Of a stretch of 64,000 bases of DNA, positions 44,103-53,344 are shown piece after piece. Position numbers and translations under genes: made by a program. The notes under the pieces were generated by a model. It saw nothing but the letters and a program-made list of their open reading frames with translations. It was not told where the DNA came from and did no database searches. Each line of letters starts with the position of its first letter. The stretch's first letter is position 1. The DNA comes from Chryseobacterium ureilyticum (GTDB lineage: Bacteria; Bacteroidota; Bacteroidia; Flavobacteriales; Weeksellaceae). The stretch covers positions 124,001 to 188,000 of the forward strand of contig NZ_FTOL01000001.1 of NCBI RefSeq assembly GCF_900156735.1, in the 5' to 3' direction.

Positions 44103-46226
44103 TTACTTAAATATCTTCTGAATCACATTTCCAATTTCCATGAAATCCCCGTGATTACCTACAGAACGTATTTCCGGGCTATTTTTATCATATTCGGAGA
44201 ATGGGAAGATCAACAGGTAATTATTGTCATTCAGATATCTGTTTAATAGCTCAGGGATGAGTCTCATTCTAGGAATATAAGATTGCATTCCGCGTTTTGC
44301 CATAAAAATGATAAGTGCTTCATCATCTTTAAGCTGAGTTGCCGTTCTTTCACCATCCTGCCATGTATTCATGATGATGAATTCAGCTTCTATATTGGCT
44401 TTTTTAATGATCTTCTGAAGGATATCCAAAATGTTTTCAGGAGCGTAAAACACAACGGTTGCACCAGAGTTTCTGGCAATATTCCAAACCCTTAAAAGTG
44501 CATGGAAGAATCCTGCTTCCTTATGTGCATTTTCAGGAATCATCACAGCATATCTTTTAATAGTCGAAAGAGGTTGTGCAGCGTGATATACCAATACATT
44601 TACATCATCATTCTGAAGATAACCATTGTAAAGATTGTATACGAAAGAAGGAGAGAACCCTTTTTCATCCTCAAGTCCAATGATAAGATCGGTAACATTC
44701 TGTTCTTTGATTACATTATTAACTCCATTGATGACGTCATTGTCGTATCTTTTGAGAGCTTGTAATTTCACATCTGCCGCTGCTGCGGTATCTGCTGCCT
44801 GGTGTAGTAATTTTTCCGCATTCTTTACTGAAGACTCGTTTTTATCTTCATTGATGACATTTAAAGCAAATAAATCTTCCGTATTGGAGTGGGCTTTGAT
44901 CAGAATTCCAAGATTCACCATTCTTTCAACGGTTTCTTCGTGATTGATCGCCAGTAATATATTCTCTTCTTCATGACTGTTTCCGGAAACGGTATCTTCA
45001 TTATCACTTTCAGCAATCTTTTGAGCACTAGCCATAGAGATGAAAGATGAAATGGTACATGAAATAAGGATCAATAAAATACTTCCGTTAAGAACGTGTT
45101 CGTTTAATAATCTTACAGGTTCTCCCGTTTCAGTTTCAGAAAGGATAATGTTATAACCTACCATTACAGAAGCAAGTGTTGCCGCCGCAGAAGCAGAACT
45201 TAATCCGAAGATCAGTTTTCCTTCTTCTTTAGTGAGTCTGAAGGTTTTTTGTGTAGCAACGGCAGCAAGATATTTCCCTCCGATAGAAGCTACAAGCATG
45301 ATTCCGGCAACCTCAAGAGTTTCCCAGCTTTTGAAAAACACTTTAAAATCAATCAGCATCCCTACACTGATAAGGAAGAAAGGGATAAAAATAGCATTTC
45401 CTACAAATTCTACCCTGTTCATCAGAGAAGAAGTATGAGGAATCAGTCTGTTTAAAGCAAGCCCAGCAAAGAAGGCACCGATAATAGCTTCTACACCCGC
45501 AAGTTCAGCAAGCATTGCCGCAAGATAGATCATCACCAGTACAAAAATATATTGGGAAATTTTATCATCAACCCTTTTGAAGAACCAACGTCCTATGATG
45601 GGGAAAACAATAAGTACAATCAATGCAAAAACAATAAATGATACGGATAATTTAACCCAAAATTCTGTTCCCACATCCCCCTGAGACATTCCTACGATTA
45701 TGGCAAGTACCAATAAGGCAAGAATATCTGTAATCATGGTACCACCAACCGTAATATTGACGGCTTTATTTTTTGCAATTCCCAACTTACTTACCAATGG
45801 ATAGGCGATAAGGGTATGAGAAGAGAAAAGACTCGCAAATAATATGGAAGTCAACATAGAGAAATGAAGCAGGTAATACCCACCCAGATAGCCTAATACA
45901 AACGGGACAATAAAGGTATAGAGCCCGAAGGTGAGACTTTTCCACTTGTTTTTCTTGAAATCTCCCATATCAATTTCCAGCCCGGCGAGAAACATGATAT
46001 ATAAAAGTCCTGTAGTTCCTGTCACTACAATACTGCTGTCTCTTGACAAAACATTAAATCCGTTAGGACCAATGATGGCACCGGCGATGATAAGCCCGAG
46101 CAAGTGGGGAACTTTAATTTTATTCAGTAGTAGAGGAGCTGCAAGGATGATGACGAGTACCAATAGGAACTTCAGCACCGGATCTTCTATAGGAAGACTC
46201 AGATTGTGTATACTCAGTAAAATCAT
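44103..46226 (-). CDS. CPA2-family cation:proton antiporter with tandem Usp-like domains
   Basis: A 707-residue protein. The first ~400 residues are a Na+/H+ exchanger-type membrane domain of about 12 helices (LLGLIIAGAIIGPNG, LAGLEIDMGDFKK, FASLFSSHTLIAYPL, GAFFAGLALNRLIPH). The acidic ion-binding region is in NITVGGTMITDILALLVLA. The C-terminal ~290 residues hold two universal-stress-protein-like units (ENILLAINHEETVERMVNLG and TIKRYAVMIPENAHKEAGFFHALLRV), probably regulatory. It probably moves Na+ or K+ against protons at the inner membrane. Confidence 0.9.
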   Translation of the reverse strand: MILLSIHNLSLPIEDPVLKFLLVLVIILAAPLLLNKIKVPHLLGLIIAGAIIGPNGFNVLSRDSSIVVTGTTGLLYIMFLAGLEIDMGDFKKNKWKSLTFGLYTFIVPFVLGYLGGYYLLHFSMLTSILFASLFSSHTLIAYPLVSKLGIAKNKAVNITVGGTMITDILALLVLAIIVGMSQGDVGTEFWVKLSVSFIVFALIVLIVFPIIGRWFFKRVDDKISQYIFVLVMIYLAAMLAELAGVEAIIGAFFAGLALNRLIPHTSSLMNRVEFVGNAIFIPFFLISVGMLIDFKVFFKSWETLEVAGIMLVASIGGKYLAAVATQKTFRLTKEEGKLIFGLSSASAAATLASVMVGYNIILSETETGEPVRLLNEHVLNGSILLILISCTISSFISMASAQKIAESDNEDTVSGNSHEEENILLAINHEETVERMVNLGILIKAHSNTEDLFALNVINEDKNESSVKNAEKLLHQAADTAAAADVKLQALKRYDNDVINGVNNVIKEQNVTDLIIGLEDEKGFSPSFVYNLYNGYLQNDDVNVLVYHAAQPLSTIKRYAVMIPENAHKEAGFFHALLRVWNIARNSGATVVFYAPENILDILQKIIKKANIEAEFIIMNTWQDGERTATQLKDDEALIIFMAKRGMQSYIPRMRLIPELLNRYLNDNNYLLIFPFSEYDKNSPEIRSVGNHGDFMEIGNVIQKIFK

Positions 46227-46232
46227 ATGTGT

Positions 46233-46796
46233 TTATTTTGTGGAACGTACTAATTCAACAGAGAACTTAGCTGTGCAGCCGTCAGAAGTAATGGTTCTGG
46301 TTCCCTTGATTTTGTTGTCAGAGATATCATTAAGAAGAACACTCATTTCGACATTCTTTTTAGCAGTAGAATCTGTTTTGAAAGAAAGCTTGATTTCATT
46401 ATTTTCAAACTTGCCGGAATAAAGTCTTACGAGATTATTGTTGTTTATGATTTTGGTAATAGGCTGTGTAGAATCATTATCGAATTCCCAAAGGTCTGTA
46501 CGCTGATCACCTACTGCATAATCGCTGCAATTGGATTCTGTACAGATTACTTTCCCGTTCCAGGCTCCGGAAATCTCAGCAGGCCATACCGCTACCTTTA
46601 CCGAATCTTTTTTTGTGAAAATGCTGTCTCTCATTTTTAGGAGCGACTGATATTCAGATTCTTTCTTAGCAAATGTTTTTTCCTTTTCTAATAATTGTTT
46701 TTCTCTGTCTGTCAGGTTTTTCTCCTTTTCCTTATAATCACAGCTCATCAAAAGAAATGAAGCTGCAAGAAGGATAAAAAATGTGTTTTTAAGCAT
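46233..46796 (-). CDS. Lipoprotein with coiled-coil segment
   Basis: A 187-residue lipoprotein with lipobox SFLLMSC (Cys at about residue 19). A Lys/Glu heptad region follows (about 22-60: KEKNLTDREKQLLEKEKTFAKKESEYQS), very likely a coiled coil. A beta-rich domain follows with cysteines (GKVICTESNCSDYAVGD) and ends TSDGCTAKFSVELVRS. It ends 6 bp before the antiporter start and is probably co-transcribed. No family name can be assigned. Confidence 0.78.
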   Translation of the reverse strand: MLKNTFFILLAASFLLMSCDYKEKEKNLTDREKQLLEKEKTFAKKESEYQSLLKMRDSIFTKKDSVKVAVWPAEISGAWNGKVICTESNCSDYAVGDQRTDLWEFDNDSTQPITKIINNNNLVRLYSGKFENNEIKLSFKTDSTAKKNVEMSVLLNDISDNKIKGTRTITSDGCTAKFSVELVRSTK

Positions 46797-47102
46797 ATCG
46801 TATAGGTTGAGTATACAATATAGGAAAAAAATAAAAACGAGGCAAATTAACCCTTATATGAACTTCATAGAACTATCTATTTTTAGCACTAATGCACGAA
46901 TAAAATCCCATAGTTCAAAACAATCATTTTATTAACAGATTGATATTTTTTGACCGCATAGAGACATAGGTTTGATGCGGTGTAAATGATGTATTCCTGG
47001 CATTTAATAAACAGTATACAATTTTGTCGCAGATAAAATCCTTGCGTCTTAAAACATTATGCAGGCAATCTTATTCGCGCCTTTGCGTAATCCAATATTA
47101 AA
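46797..47102. other. Intergenic region, possible decayed repeat
   Basis: This 306-bp stretch has no gene. It contains two TTGCG-rich phrases (CTTGCGTCTTAAAAC near 47041 and GCGCCTTTGCGTAATCC near 47078) that look like remnants of a dispersed element. No clear hairpin or promoter was found. Confidence 0.35.
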
Positions 47103-48008
47103 TTATGCAACTTTCTGTCTCTTGAACATTTCCGGTTTGTAATTAATGATAAACACACCACAAATAATAAGTGCCGTAGCAATAATAAATTTGAAAGAAA
47201 TTTGTTCATCCATAATCAGCCAACCCAGAAAAATAGCAATGATCGTATTGATATAAGCTAATATAGAAACCTGTACAGGAGAAATCTTCGTGAGTGCATA
47301 GTGGAAAGCAAAAAAGGCAGCTACCGATCCAAAAATAGAAAGATATAGCATTGCTGAAATACTTTTCAGCGTCCAGTTTCCAAAATTATAATTTTCAGAA
47401 AACAGAAAAGCAAAGATGATTTGAACAACCCCTGCAAATAAAAACTGATAAAACAGGTTTAAGGTAATATTACCGCTCTGAATATTCAGCTTTTTGGTGA
47501 AAATGGTTCCTGAAGCCCACCCTGAAATGGCACAGAAAAGGAAAAGCATTCCGGTTCTGTAATCTGGGTTTGCAAGGTCTTTAAGCCCATCCCAGAAAAC
47601 GAAAAGGACTCCACTGAAACATATCAGAACTCCTGCCATAGCGCGAAGACTGAATTTTTGTAAACCAATAGCAAGACTCCCTAAAAATACCAGAATAGGA
47701 GCACAGGCACTGATAAGTGATGCAAGACTACTGGAAACGCTTTCTTCGGCTACAGTTACCATTCCGTTGGCTATGATCAGCATCAGTGAAGAAAAGATAA
47801 TCTGATATTTAAGATTTTTCCAGCCGATCCATTTGAACTCTTTTCTTGAAAGAAGTACGAAAAGCATGATAATTGAAGCAAAAAGCTGACGAATTCCGGC
47901 AACAAACCATGCAGGAATAGTTTCTACGGCGATACGGATAGCTAAAAATGTGGTTCCCCATACAATAGCAACAGTAAGGACGGCAAAAATAAGTTTATAA
48001 TCTTTCAA
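47103..48008 (-). CDS. EamA/DMT-family transporter (TTG start)
   Basis: A 301-residue membrane protein of ten helices in two EamA repeats (VAIVWGTTFLAIRIAVETIPAWFVAGIRQ and GWASGTIFTKKL...FFAFHYALTKISPVQVSILAYINTIIAIFLGWLI). Members export amino acids or other metabolites; the substrate is unknown. The start is TTG at 48008, as no ATG lies in frame upstream and the first helix begins within a few residues. TAAATTTG on the minus strand about 27 nt upstream may be its -7 box. Confidence 0.9.
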   Translation of the reverse strand: MKDYKLIFAVLTVAIVWGTTFLAIRIAVETIPAWFVAGIRQLFASIIMLFVLLSRKEFKWIGWKNLKYQIIFSSLMLIIANGMVTVAEESVSSSLASLISACAPILVFLGSLAIGLQKFSLRAMAGVLICFSGVLFVFWDGLKDLANPDYRTGMLFLFCAISGWASGTIFTKKLNIQSGNITLNLFYQFLFAGVVQIIFAFLFSENYNFGNWTLKSISAMLYLSIFGSVAAFFAFHYALTKISPVQVSILAYINTIIAIFLGWLIMDEQISFKFIIATALIICGVFIINYKPEMFKRQKVA

Positions 48009-48216
48009 GGGAATAAAAGTAGTGTAATGTGCAAATTTACCGGTTTAAAATTAAATGCTATGGATTCAGTTGCTTTATTTTTTACAGACACAGATTTTAG
48101 AAAAGTGAATTTTTATACTATTATTGATAATGTAGTTGATTATTTAAATCTATTCTGTGTTTTTGATTTGTATTTTAAAATTTAATTTTAAATTTTAACT
48201 ACAGTTTTAAATTTTT

Positions 48217-48224
48217 TATCTTTG
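48217..48224 (+). promoter_or_regulatory. -7 element of purE
   Basis: TATCTTTG, 21 nt before the purE ATG, in the divergent gap with the EamA gene. The -33 region lies in AT-rich sequence without a clear TTTG. Confidence 0.45.
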
Positions 48225-48245
48225 AACATCTAATAAAAATTGAAG

Positions 48246-48749
48246 ATGGTAGGTATTATTATGGGCAGTCAGAGTGATCTGCCGATCATGGAACAGGCAG
48301 CAAATTTCCTTAAAAGCCTAGAAATTCCATATGAATTGACCGTAGTTTCAGCGCACAGAACACCGGAAAGAATGTTCGATTACGCAAAAACAGCTCAGGA
48401 AAGGGGGCTTAAAGTAATTATCGCAGGAGCTGGAGGAGCGGCACACCTTCCGGGAATGGTAGCTAGCTGTACAACGCTTCCAGTGATCGGAGTCCCGATT
48501 TTATCCAGTAATTCTATTGACGGATGGGATTCTGTTCTGTCTATTCTTCAGATGCCGGGTGGAATACCTGTAGCGACAGTAGCTTTAAACGGAGCGTTGA
48601 ATGCAGGGATTTTAGCTGCAAAAATTTTAGGAAGCGGTAACGAAGAGGTTGCAGGAAAACTTCAGCAATACCAGGATTCTTTGAAAGATAAAGTTTTAGG
48701 AACAGTGGCAGATATTAAAAACCAACATCCTAATCATTTTGATAAATAG
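48246..48749 (+). CDS. purE: N5-carboxyaminoimidazole ribonucleotide mutase
   Basis: A 167-residue class I PurE converting N5-CAIR to [33 protein letters not shown] (catalytic His), [14 protein letters not shown] and GIPVATVAL are all conserved. I prefer ATG 48246 ([11 protein letters not shown]) over the in-frame TTG at 48240. Its partner purK lies 5 kb upstream on the same strand, with unrelated minus-strand genes between. Confidence 0.97.
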   Translation: MVGIIMGSQSDLPIMEQAANFLKSLEIPYELTVVSAHRTPERMFDYAKTAQERGLKVIIAGAGGAAHLPGMVASCTTLPVIGVPILSSNSIDGWDSVLSILQMPGGIPVATVALNGALNAGILAAKILGSGNEEVAGKLQQYQDSLKDKVLGTVADIKNQHPNHFDK

Positions 48750-48769
48750 TTTTCAACTTATGTAAATAT

Positions 48770-48800
48770 AAAGCCTCGCTGTTTCAGTGAGGCTTTCTTA
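48770..48800. terminator. Bidirectional terminator between purE and the DUF285 protein gene
   Basis: AAAGCCTCGCTG pairs with its complement (one G-T pair) around TTT. T-rich sequence lies on the plus side and an A-tract on the other. Confidence 0.85.
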
Positions 48801-48802
48801 TT

Positions 48803-50125
48803 TTATTTTTTTATGAATTTAAAAGTATGGTCTTTGTCTTTTGTAATAATCCGTACTATATAATTCCCCGGAAGTAAAGGTTCCACTGATAGTCTGCCTG
48901 CATGTAAAAGTCCTTTTGTAATCATTCTGCCATTCATATCATGAATTGTATAGCTTTCAGGATTCAGTATATTTTTAAGATAAATGATGTCTTTTGCTGG
49001 ATTTGGGTAAATACCTGTGTTGCTCTTTTTCTGTGTTTCGGAAGTGGAAAGTATTGATTGGCATTGTGGGTTGTAGGTATCACCGGAAATTGTCCATCCT
49101 TTATTATTCAATAGATAATTTCTTGCGGTAACAGCTCCCGGATTGGAATATACAGAAGGAGAAGTATTGGAAAGATTAATATTATTGGGCGTTAAAGGGT
49201 TTAAACTCCATCCATATAACGTGTTGTCGTAATTCTGACAACTCATTGCTGAATTATGAAACATATCAGTAGCGGTAGTCAATAAAGCTAAATTCCATGA
49301 TCCTATGTTTTTATTAAAAGCAGTTCCGCTAAACATTTCGTTCATGTTAGTGACTTTTGATGTATCCCATTTTTCCAGTTCCTGATTGAAATTCTGAGCA
49401 AGGTGAAACATATGTTCCATGGTTGTTACTTTTGAAGTATCCCATGCTCCGATAGGTTGATTGAAAAGAGTATCGTCAAACATATAAGCCATATTGGTTA
49501 CATTTGATGTATCCCAGTTTCCTACAGGCTGATTAAAATAGTAGGCAGCTCCAAACATGTTATACATATCTGTAATGGTTGAGGTATCCCAATTATTAAT
49601 AGACGGATTTCCTATAAAGCTGCTACAGATATAAAACATTTCTCTCAAATTCGTAACCAATCTGAGATCTGGTGCATCAGTGGCAGTCACGTCCATTGCA
49701 TTGCAGAACACAAAGGCATTGTCAAAGGATTTCCATTTAATGTTTCCCCATTGTGCAATTTGAATGATTTTTACCCTATCTGCAGGGACGTATGCCGGGG
49801 TAACTGTGTTATCAAAAAACCTTACCTGATCAAAATGACCGTTTCCATCGCTAATTTTGATTCGATAGGTAGCTTGAGATGGATTAGGATTTAAAGGAGT
49901 TCCGAAATTTACAGTGAATTCAAGTGTTGAGGTGACATTGTCCATTGTTCCGTTGTGTTGAGAATACCCAATTTCTTCCCAGTACACCCTGAAATTTTCT
50001 CCTCTTCCCGGAAATTTAATTTGTTGAGAATTTTGTGGCTTCCATACGGTGATGAATTCGTTTTGAGCTTTTGTAAGCTGAAAAAGTAGCGTACAAAAGA
50101 CAAATAGTAAAAATTTTCTATGCAT
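48803..50125 (-). CDS. BspA-like DUF285 surface protein with T9SS sorting domain
   Basis: A 440-residue secreted protein. It has a signal peptide (HRKFLLFVFCTLLFQLTKAQ), then five ~24-residue DUF285 repeats (NWDTSTITDMYNMF, NWDTSNVTNMAYMF, AWDTSKVTTMEHMF, KWDTSKVTNMNEMF, SWNLALLTTATDMF) at about residues 175-300. A C-terminal type A T9SS sorting domain follows (GIYPNPAKDIIYL...GNYIVRI...FKFIKK, about 370-440). It should be exported by the T9SS and cleaved or anchored by PorU, whose gene is in this window. It may mediate adhesion. The same repeats occur in surface proteins of many unrelated bacteria. Confidence 0.92.
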   Translation of the reverse strand: MHRKFLLFVFCTLLFQLTKAQNEFITVWKPQNSQQIKFPGRGENFRVYWEEIGYSQHNGTMDNVTSTLEFTVNFGTPLNPNPSQATYRIKISDGNGHFDQVRFFDNTVTPAYVPADRVKIIQIAQWGNIKWKSFDNAFVFCNAMDVTATDAPDLRLVTNLREMFYICSSFIGNPSINNWDTSTITDMYNMFGAAYYFNQPVGNWDTSNVTNMAYMFDDTLFNQPIGAWDTSKVTTMEHMFHLAQNFNQELEKWDTSKVTNMNEMFSGTAFNKNIGSWNLALLTTATDMFHNSAMSCQNYDNTLYGWSLNPLTPNNINLSNTSPSVYSNPGAVTARNYLLNNKGWTISGDTYNPQCQSILSTSETQKKSNTGIYPNPAKDIIYLKNILNPESYTIHDMNGRMITKGLLHAGRLSVEPLLPGNYIVRIITKDKDHTFKFIKK

Positions 50126-50213
50126 GTCATTAGTTTATGATATAAATATACTTAAATAATATAATGTTAGTATATTTTTCATTTTAATGACTGTATTATT
50201 GTATTTTATAAAT

Positions 50214-50242
50214 AAAAAAAAGCTCCGAAACCAGAGCTTTTT
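50214..50242 (-). terminator. Terminator after the YiaA-like gene
   Basis: On the minus strand AAAAGCTC pairs with GAGCTTTT, followed by T8. The remaining short gap before the DUF285 start is empty. Confidence 0.82.
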
Positions 50243-50249
50243 CAATTTG

Positions 50250-50642
50250 TTATTCCTGAAGCATATTGTCCCTTGTATTTTTCTGGACGGCAATAGCACC
50301 GAAAAGAGCCAGAAGGAAGGCAAATGCATAAAACCCTTTTTCACTAGGAAGTATGGTAGCGTTCCAAAGTCCGATGGCAAGTAATACGATGGAAGATAAG
50401 GTGGCAAACCAGCAAATTCCATAGTAAATATCAGTTACCTGAATGTTTTCTAATTTATCACGGACAGCTTTCTGTAAAGAAACAACTGCAAATAAACCGT
50501 ATAATAAGATGGTAAAATAATAGCCTTTTTCATTTAATTGCATTTCTGCTCTTGCAAGTCCCACAATGTAACCGATCATTCCTGCTCCTAACGCGACCCA
50601 TGATGCTGCAACGAATGCATTCGATACTCTTTGTTTTTTCAT
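50250..50642 (-). CDS. YiaA/YiaB-like inner-membrane protein
   Basis: A 130-residue protein made of two tandem copies of a two-helix YiaA/B module. The first is FVAASWVALGAGMIGYIVGL then EKGYYFTILLYGLFAVVSLQKAVRDK. The second is ICWFATLSSIVLLAIGLWNA then EKGFYAFAFLLALFGAIAVQKNTRDN. The internal repeat is clear from EKG[YF]Y...[VA]VQK..RD. The function is unknown. Confidence 0.9.
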   Translation of the reverse strand: MKKQRVSNAFVAASWVALGAGMIGYIVGLARAEMQLNEKGYYFTILLYGLFAVVSLQKAVRDKLENIQVTDIYYGICWFATLSSIVLLAIGLWNATILPSEKGFYAFAFLLALFGAIAVQKNTRDNMLQE

Positions 50643-50766
50643 GTATTAATGTTTTGTTTAAAAAGCTAAATATATTCATTTTTTGCTAATTTCACTATAA
50701 TGCTGAAAAAATATGGGTAAAATACGGATGGAGATAAAAAATGGAATGATTTTTTTGATAGGTTTT

Positions 50767-50791
50767 GGCTAAAGCCCTTTCCTATTGAATA
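50767..50791. repeat. Dispersed repeat copy (inverted relative to 39274-39298)
   Basis: The 25-nt unit here, read on the minus strand, matches the unit at 39274-39298 at 22 of 25 positions. Both contain TATTCAATAG, then GGGCTTTAGCC. No function is known. Confidence 0.6.
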
Positions 50792-50837
50792 CTGTAACTG
50801 ATTTTTGGTGTTGGAAATTTATAATGTTAATTTTTTC

Positions 50838-50942
50838 TAGCCCCGATAGTAGCGGTTACCCCGGAACATGAGTTGGAGGGTGTAGGATAGGGTGGGGAAG
50901 GTATTGGGGTGAGGAGTATGAACGTATAGCGGGAAATAGCTT
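50838..50942 (+). ncRNA. Candidate structured RNA (Flavo-1-like intergenic element)
   Basis: In the 346-bp gap between two minus-strand genes, the segment opening TAGCCCCGATAGTAGCGG and closing AGCGGGAAATAGCTTC is GC-rich compared with its surroundings. AGC plus CCCG at 50839-50845 pair with CGGG plus GCT at 50930-50941, leaving an asymmetric AAATA bulge. The middle is unusually G-rich. From memory this resembles a widespread Bacteroidota intergenic RNA (possibly Rfam Flavo-1), but the family name is uncertain. Confidence 0.45.
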
Positions 50943-50949
50943 CTACTAA

Positions 50950-50976
50950 TAAAAAACTCTCCTGATATTGGAGAGT
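50950..50976 (-). terminator. Terminator after the 50989-51771 lipoprotein gene
   Basis: ACTCTCC pairs with GGAGAGT over a 7-nt loop. On the minus strand it is followed by T6, just 12 bp past the stop codon. Confidence 0.82.
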
Positions 50977-50988
50977 TATATGATCGGT

Positions 50989-51771
50989 TTATTGAGTAAT
51001 ATATTCATAATTGTATTGAACATATTTTTTTCCATTGGCTTCTGTTCCAATAACCTGAACGGGAAGTTGAGAACTATTGTACTGAATACTGTAAGTGATA
51101 TTTTGATTATTACTCCAATCACCATTTTTGCTTTTATGGGTTATTTTTTCTGTTATATAATTGTTCATACTTATGCCGTATGCTCCACCAATTATAATTC
51201 TCAGATACTTGTTGACATTGGTATATGGGTTTAGTTTATTGTCATAGGTAAATTCTCTTTTATAGGTATTACTTTCCCAAAAATTATTGGTTTCTACAGT
51301 GATATTATCTCCGTTATAGGCTAATGAAGAGGTCGTTGGCTCTTTACAGTCTGGAGATTCACAATGTGTAGAATGTATAATTTTACCATTCGAGTCATAG
51401 CCATATGTAACAGAAGAATTATTAATCGAATTCATATAGTTATACTGAACATTTGCCAGCTGATCTCCATTATAGCTGGAAACAGAATAATATTCTAGTT
51501 GCTGTTCTTTATTGTAATGACTGCTTTTTACAAGCTTTCCATTGCTGTACTCGAATGCAGAAGTATTATATGTCGTTTTAATTTTTATAACTTCTCCTTT
51601 ATCGTTGTATTCAAGTATCATTTCTTCAGGAGTAGGAGTGGAAGTATTATCATAGTAAGCAGTAGTTACTTTGCTAAGCAATAGTTTTTGCCCCGAATTA
51701 TCATCATTACTGCTACAGCTGTTAAAGAATACAACTGCACCCATCATCCCTAGAAATAAGTAGTTTTTCAT
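50989..51771 (-). CDS. Lipoprotein, YD-repeat-like beta protein
   Basis: A 260-residue lipoprotein. I chose ATG 51771 because it opens with a signal peptide and lipobox (AVVFFNSC, Cys about residue 19). The 27-residue upstream extension overlaps the ahcY terminator. The body has repeated short strands of the form LEYNDKGEVIKIKT, YNGDQLANVQYNY, YGYDSNGKIIHS and FTYDNKLNPYTN. These resemble the YD/RHS-like or DUF4595-type repeats seen in Bacteroidota lipoproteins. The function is unknown. Confidence 0.78.
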   Translation of the reverse strand: MKNYLFLGMMGAVVFFNSCSSNDDNSGQKLLLSKVTTAYYDNTSTPTPEEMILEYNDKGEVIKIKTTYNTSAFEYSNGKLVKSSHYNKEQQLEYYSVSSYNGDQLANVQYNYMNSINNSSVTYGYDSNGKIIHSTHCESPDCKEPTTSSLAYNGDNITVETNNFWESNTYKREFTYDNKLNPYTNVNKYLRIIIGGAYGISMNNYITEKITHKSKNGDWSNNQNITYSIQYNSSQLPVQVIGTEANGKKYVQYNYEYITQ

Positions 51772-51813
51772 GTTTTTTTGCAAAAATAAAGAATGCTCTG
51801 AGGTTGAGGTACA

Positions 51814-51847
51814 AAAAAATCCCACTATTTCAAAATAGTGGGATTTT
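51814..51847 (-). terminator. Terminator after ahcY
   Basis: A long perfect stem, AATCCCACTATTT with its complement, over a 2-nt loop. On the minus strand it ends in a T-run. It lies 19 bp past the ahcY stop. Confidence 0.9.
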
Positions 51848-51865
51848 ATCATATTTTTATGAATC

Positions 51866-53179
51866 TTAGTATCTGTAGTATTCCGGTTTGAATGGACCTT
51901 TTACATCTACTCCGATATACTCAGCCTGCTCAGGAGAAAGCGTTTCAAGCTCTACGCTTAATTTCTTAAGGTGTAAAGCCGCTACTTTTTCATCTAAGTG
52001 CTTAGGAAGCATGTATACTTCGTTTCCGTAAGCTGCAGAGTTGTTCCAAAGTTCGATCTGAGCCAAAGTCTGGTTAGAGAAAGAGTTAGACATTACAAAA
52101 CTTGGGTGTCCAGTTGCACATCCTAAGTTTACCAATCTTCCTTCTGCAAGGATGATGATTTCTTTTCCTTCTACAGTGTAGATATCAACTTGAGGTTTAA
52201 CTTCAGATTTTGTAGAACCGTAGTTTTCGTTTAACCAAGCCATATCGATTTCGTTATCGAAGTGACCGATGTTACAAACGATAGCTTTATCTTTCATCTT
52301 AAGGAAGTGCTCTCCTCTTACGATGTTAAAGTTACCTGTTGTAGTGATTACGATATCAGCATTGTCTACTACAGTGTCTAATCTTTTTACTTCATAACCG
52401 TCCATTGCAGCCTGAAGCGCACAGATTGGGTCAATTTCAGTAACCGTAACGATAGAACCAGCTCCTCTGAAAGATGCAGCAGTACCTTTACCTACGTCTC
52501 CGTATCCGCAAACTACCACTCTTTTTCCAGCTAACATTACGTCTGTAGCTCTTCTTACAGCATCTACTGCAGATTCTTTACATCCGTATTTGTTGTCGAA
52601 TTTAGATTTAGTAACTGAATCGTTTACGTTGATTGCAGGCATTACTAAAGTTCCGTTCTTCATTCTTTCATAAAGTCTGTGAACTCCGGTAGTCGTTTCT
52701 TCAGAAAGACCTTTAATATCTTTTGTGAATTCAGGGTATTTATCAAAAACCATGTTTGTTAAATCTCCACCATCATCCAAGATCATGTTTAATGGCTTTC
52801 TGTCTTCTCCAAAGAATAAAGTCTGCTCAATACACCAATCAAAATCCTCAGCATTTAAACCTTTCCAAGCATATACCGGAATTCCTGCAGCAGCAATAGC
52901 AGCAGCAGCGTGATCCTGTGTAGAGAAAATATTACAAGATGACCAAGTAACTTCAGCTCCTAAAGCTACCAATGTCTCGATAAGCACAGCCGTTTGGATT
53001 GTCATGTGAAGACATCCAGCGATTCTTGCTCCTTTAAGCGGTTGAGATGGTCCGTATTCTTCACGGATAGCCATCAAACCTGGCATTTCTGCTTCTGCAA
53101 GGGTAATTTCTTTTCTTCCCCATTCTGCAAGGGAGATATCCTTAACTTTATAAGGAACGTATTGCGTTGTAGTACTCAT
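51866..53179 (-). CDS. ahcY: Adenosylhomocysteinase
   Basis: A 437-residue NAD-dependent enzyme hydrolysing S-adenosylhomocysteine to adenosine and homocysteine in the methyl cycle. [33 protein letters not shown] (substrate site), [17 protein letters not shown], the NAD motif [20 protein letters not shown] and the C-terminal [10 protein letters not shown] dimer tail are all conserved. The length is normal. No S-adenosylhomocysteine riboswitch was recognised in the 165-bp upstream gap. Confidence 0.98.
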   Translation of the reverse strand: MSTTTQYVPYKVKDISLAEWGRKEITLAEAEMPGLMAIREEYGPSQPLKGARIAGCLHMTIQTAVLIETLVALGAEVTWSSCNIFSTQDHAAAAIAAAGIPVYAWKGLNAEDFDWCIEQTLFFGEDRKPLNMILDDGGDLTNMVFDKYPEFTKDIKGLSEETTTGVHRLYERMKNGTLVMPAINVNDSVTKSKFDNKYGCKESAVDAVRRATDVMLAGKRVVVCGYGDVGKGTAASFRGAGSIVTVTEIDPICALQAAMDGYEVKRLDTVVDNADIVITTTGNFNIVRGEHFLKMKDKAIVCNIGHFDNEIDMAWLNENYGSTKSEVKPQVDIYTVEGKEIIILAEGRLVNLGCATGHPSFVMSNSFSNQTLAQIELWNNSAAYGNEVYMLPKHLDEKVAALHLKKLSVELETLSPEQAEYIGVDVKGPFKPEYYRY

Positions 53180-53344
53180 ATGTAATGAATAATTTTTAAT
53201 TCAAGTGATTACGAAAGGCAAAATTACAATTTATAATTAAGATAAAAAAACGACAAATGAATTTCAGTTTCATGAGATTAAACATGGCTTAAAATTATTT
53301 AGTCTTAATCTAAATAACTATTTTTATCTCATAAATTATATCTT

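Noticed and set aside
45931..46422. A 163-codon plus-strand frame across the antiporter and lipoprotein genes
   Set aside because: Crosses two real genes on the other strand, with no recognisable domain.
53180..53344. A SAM or SAH riboswitch upstream of ahcY
   Set aside because: None of the conserved blocks was recognised; the region is plain AT-rich sequence.
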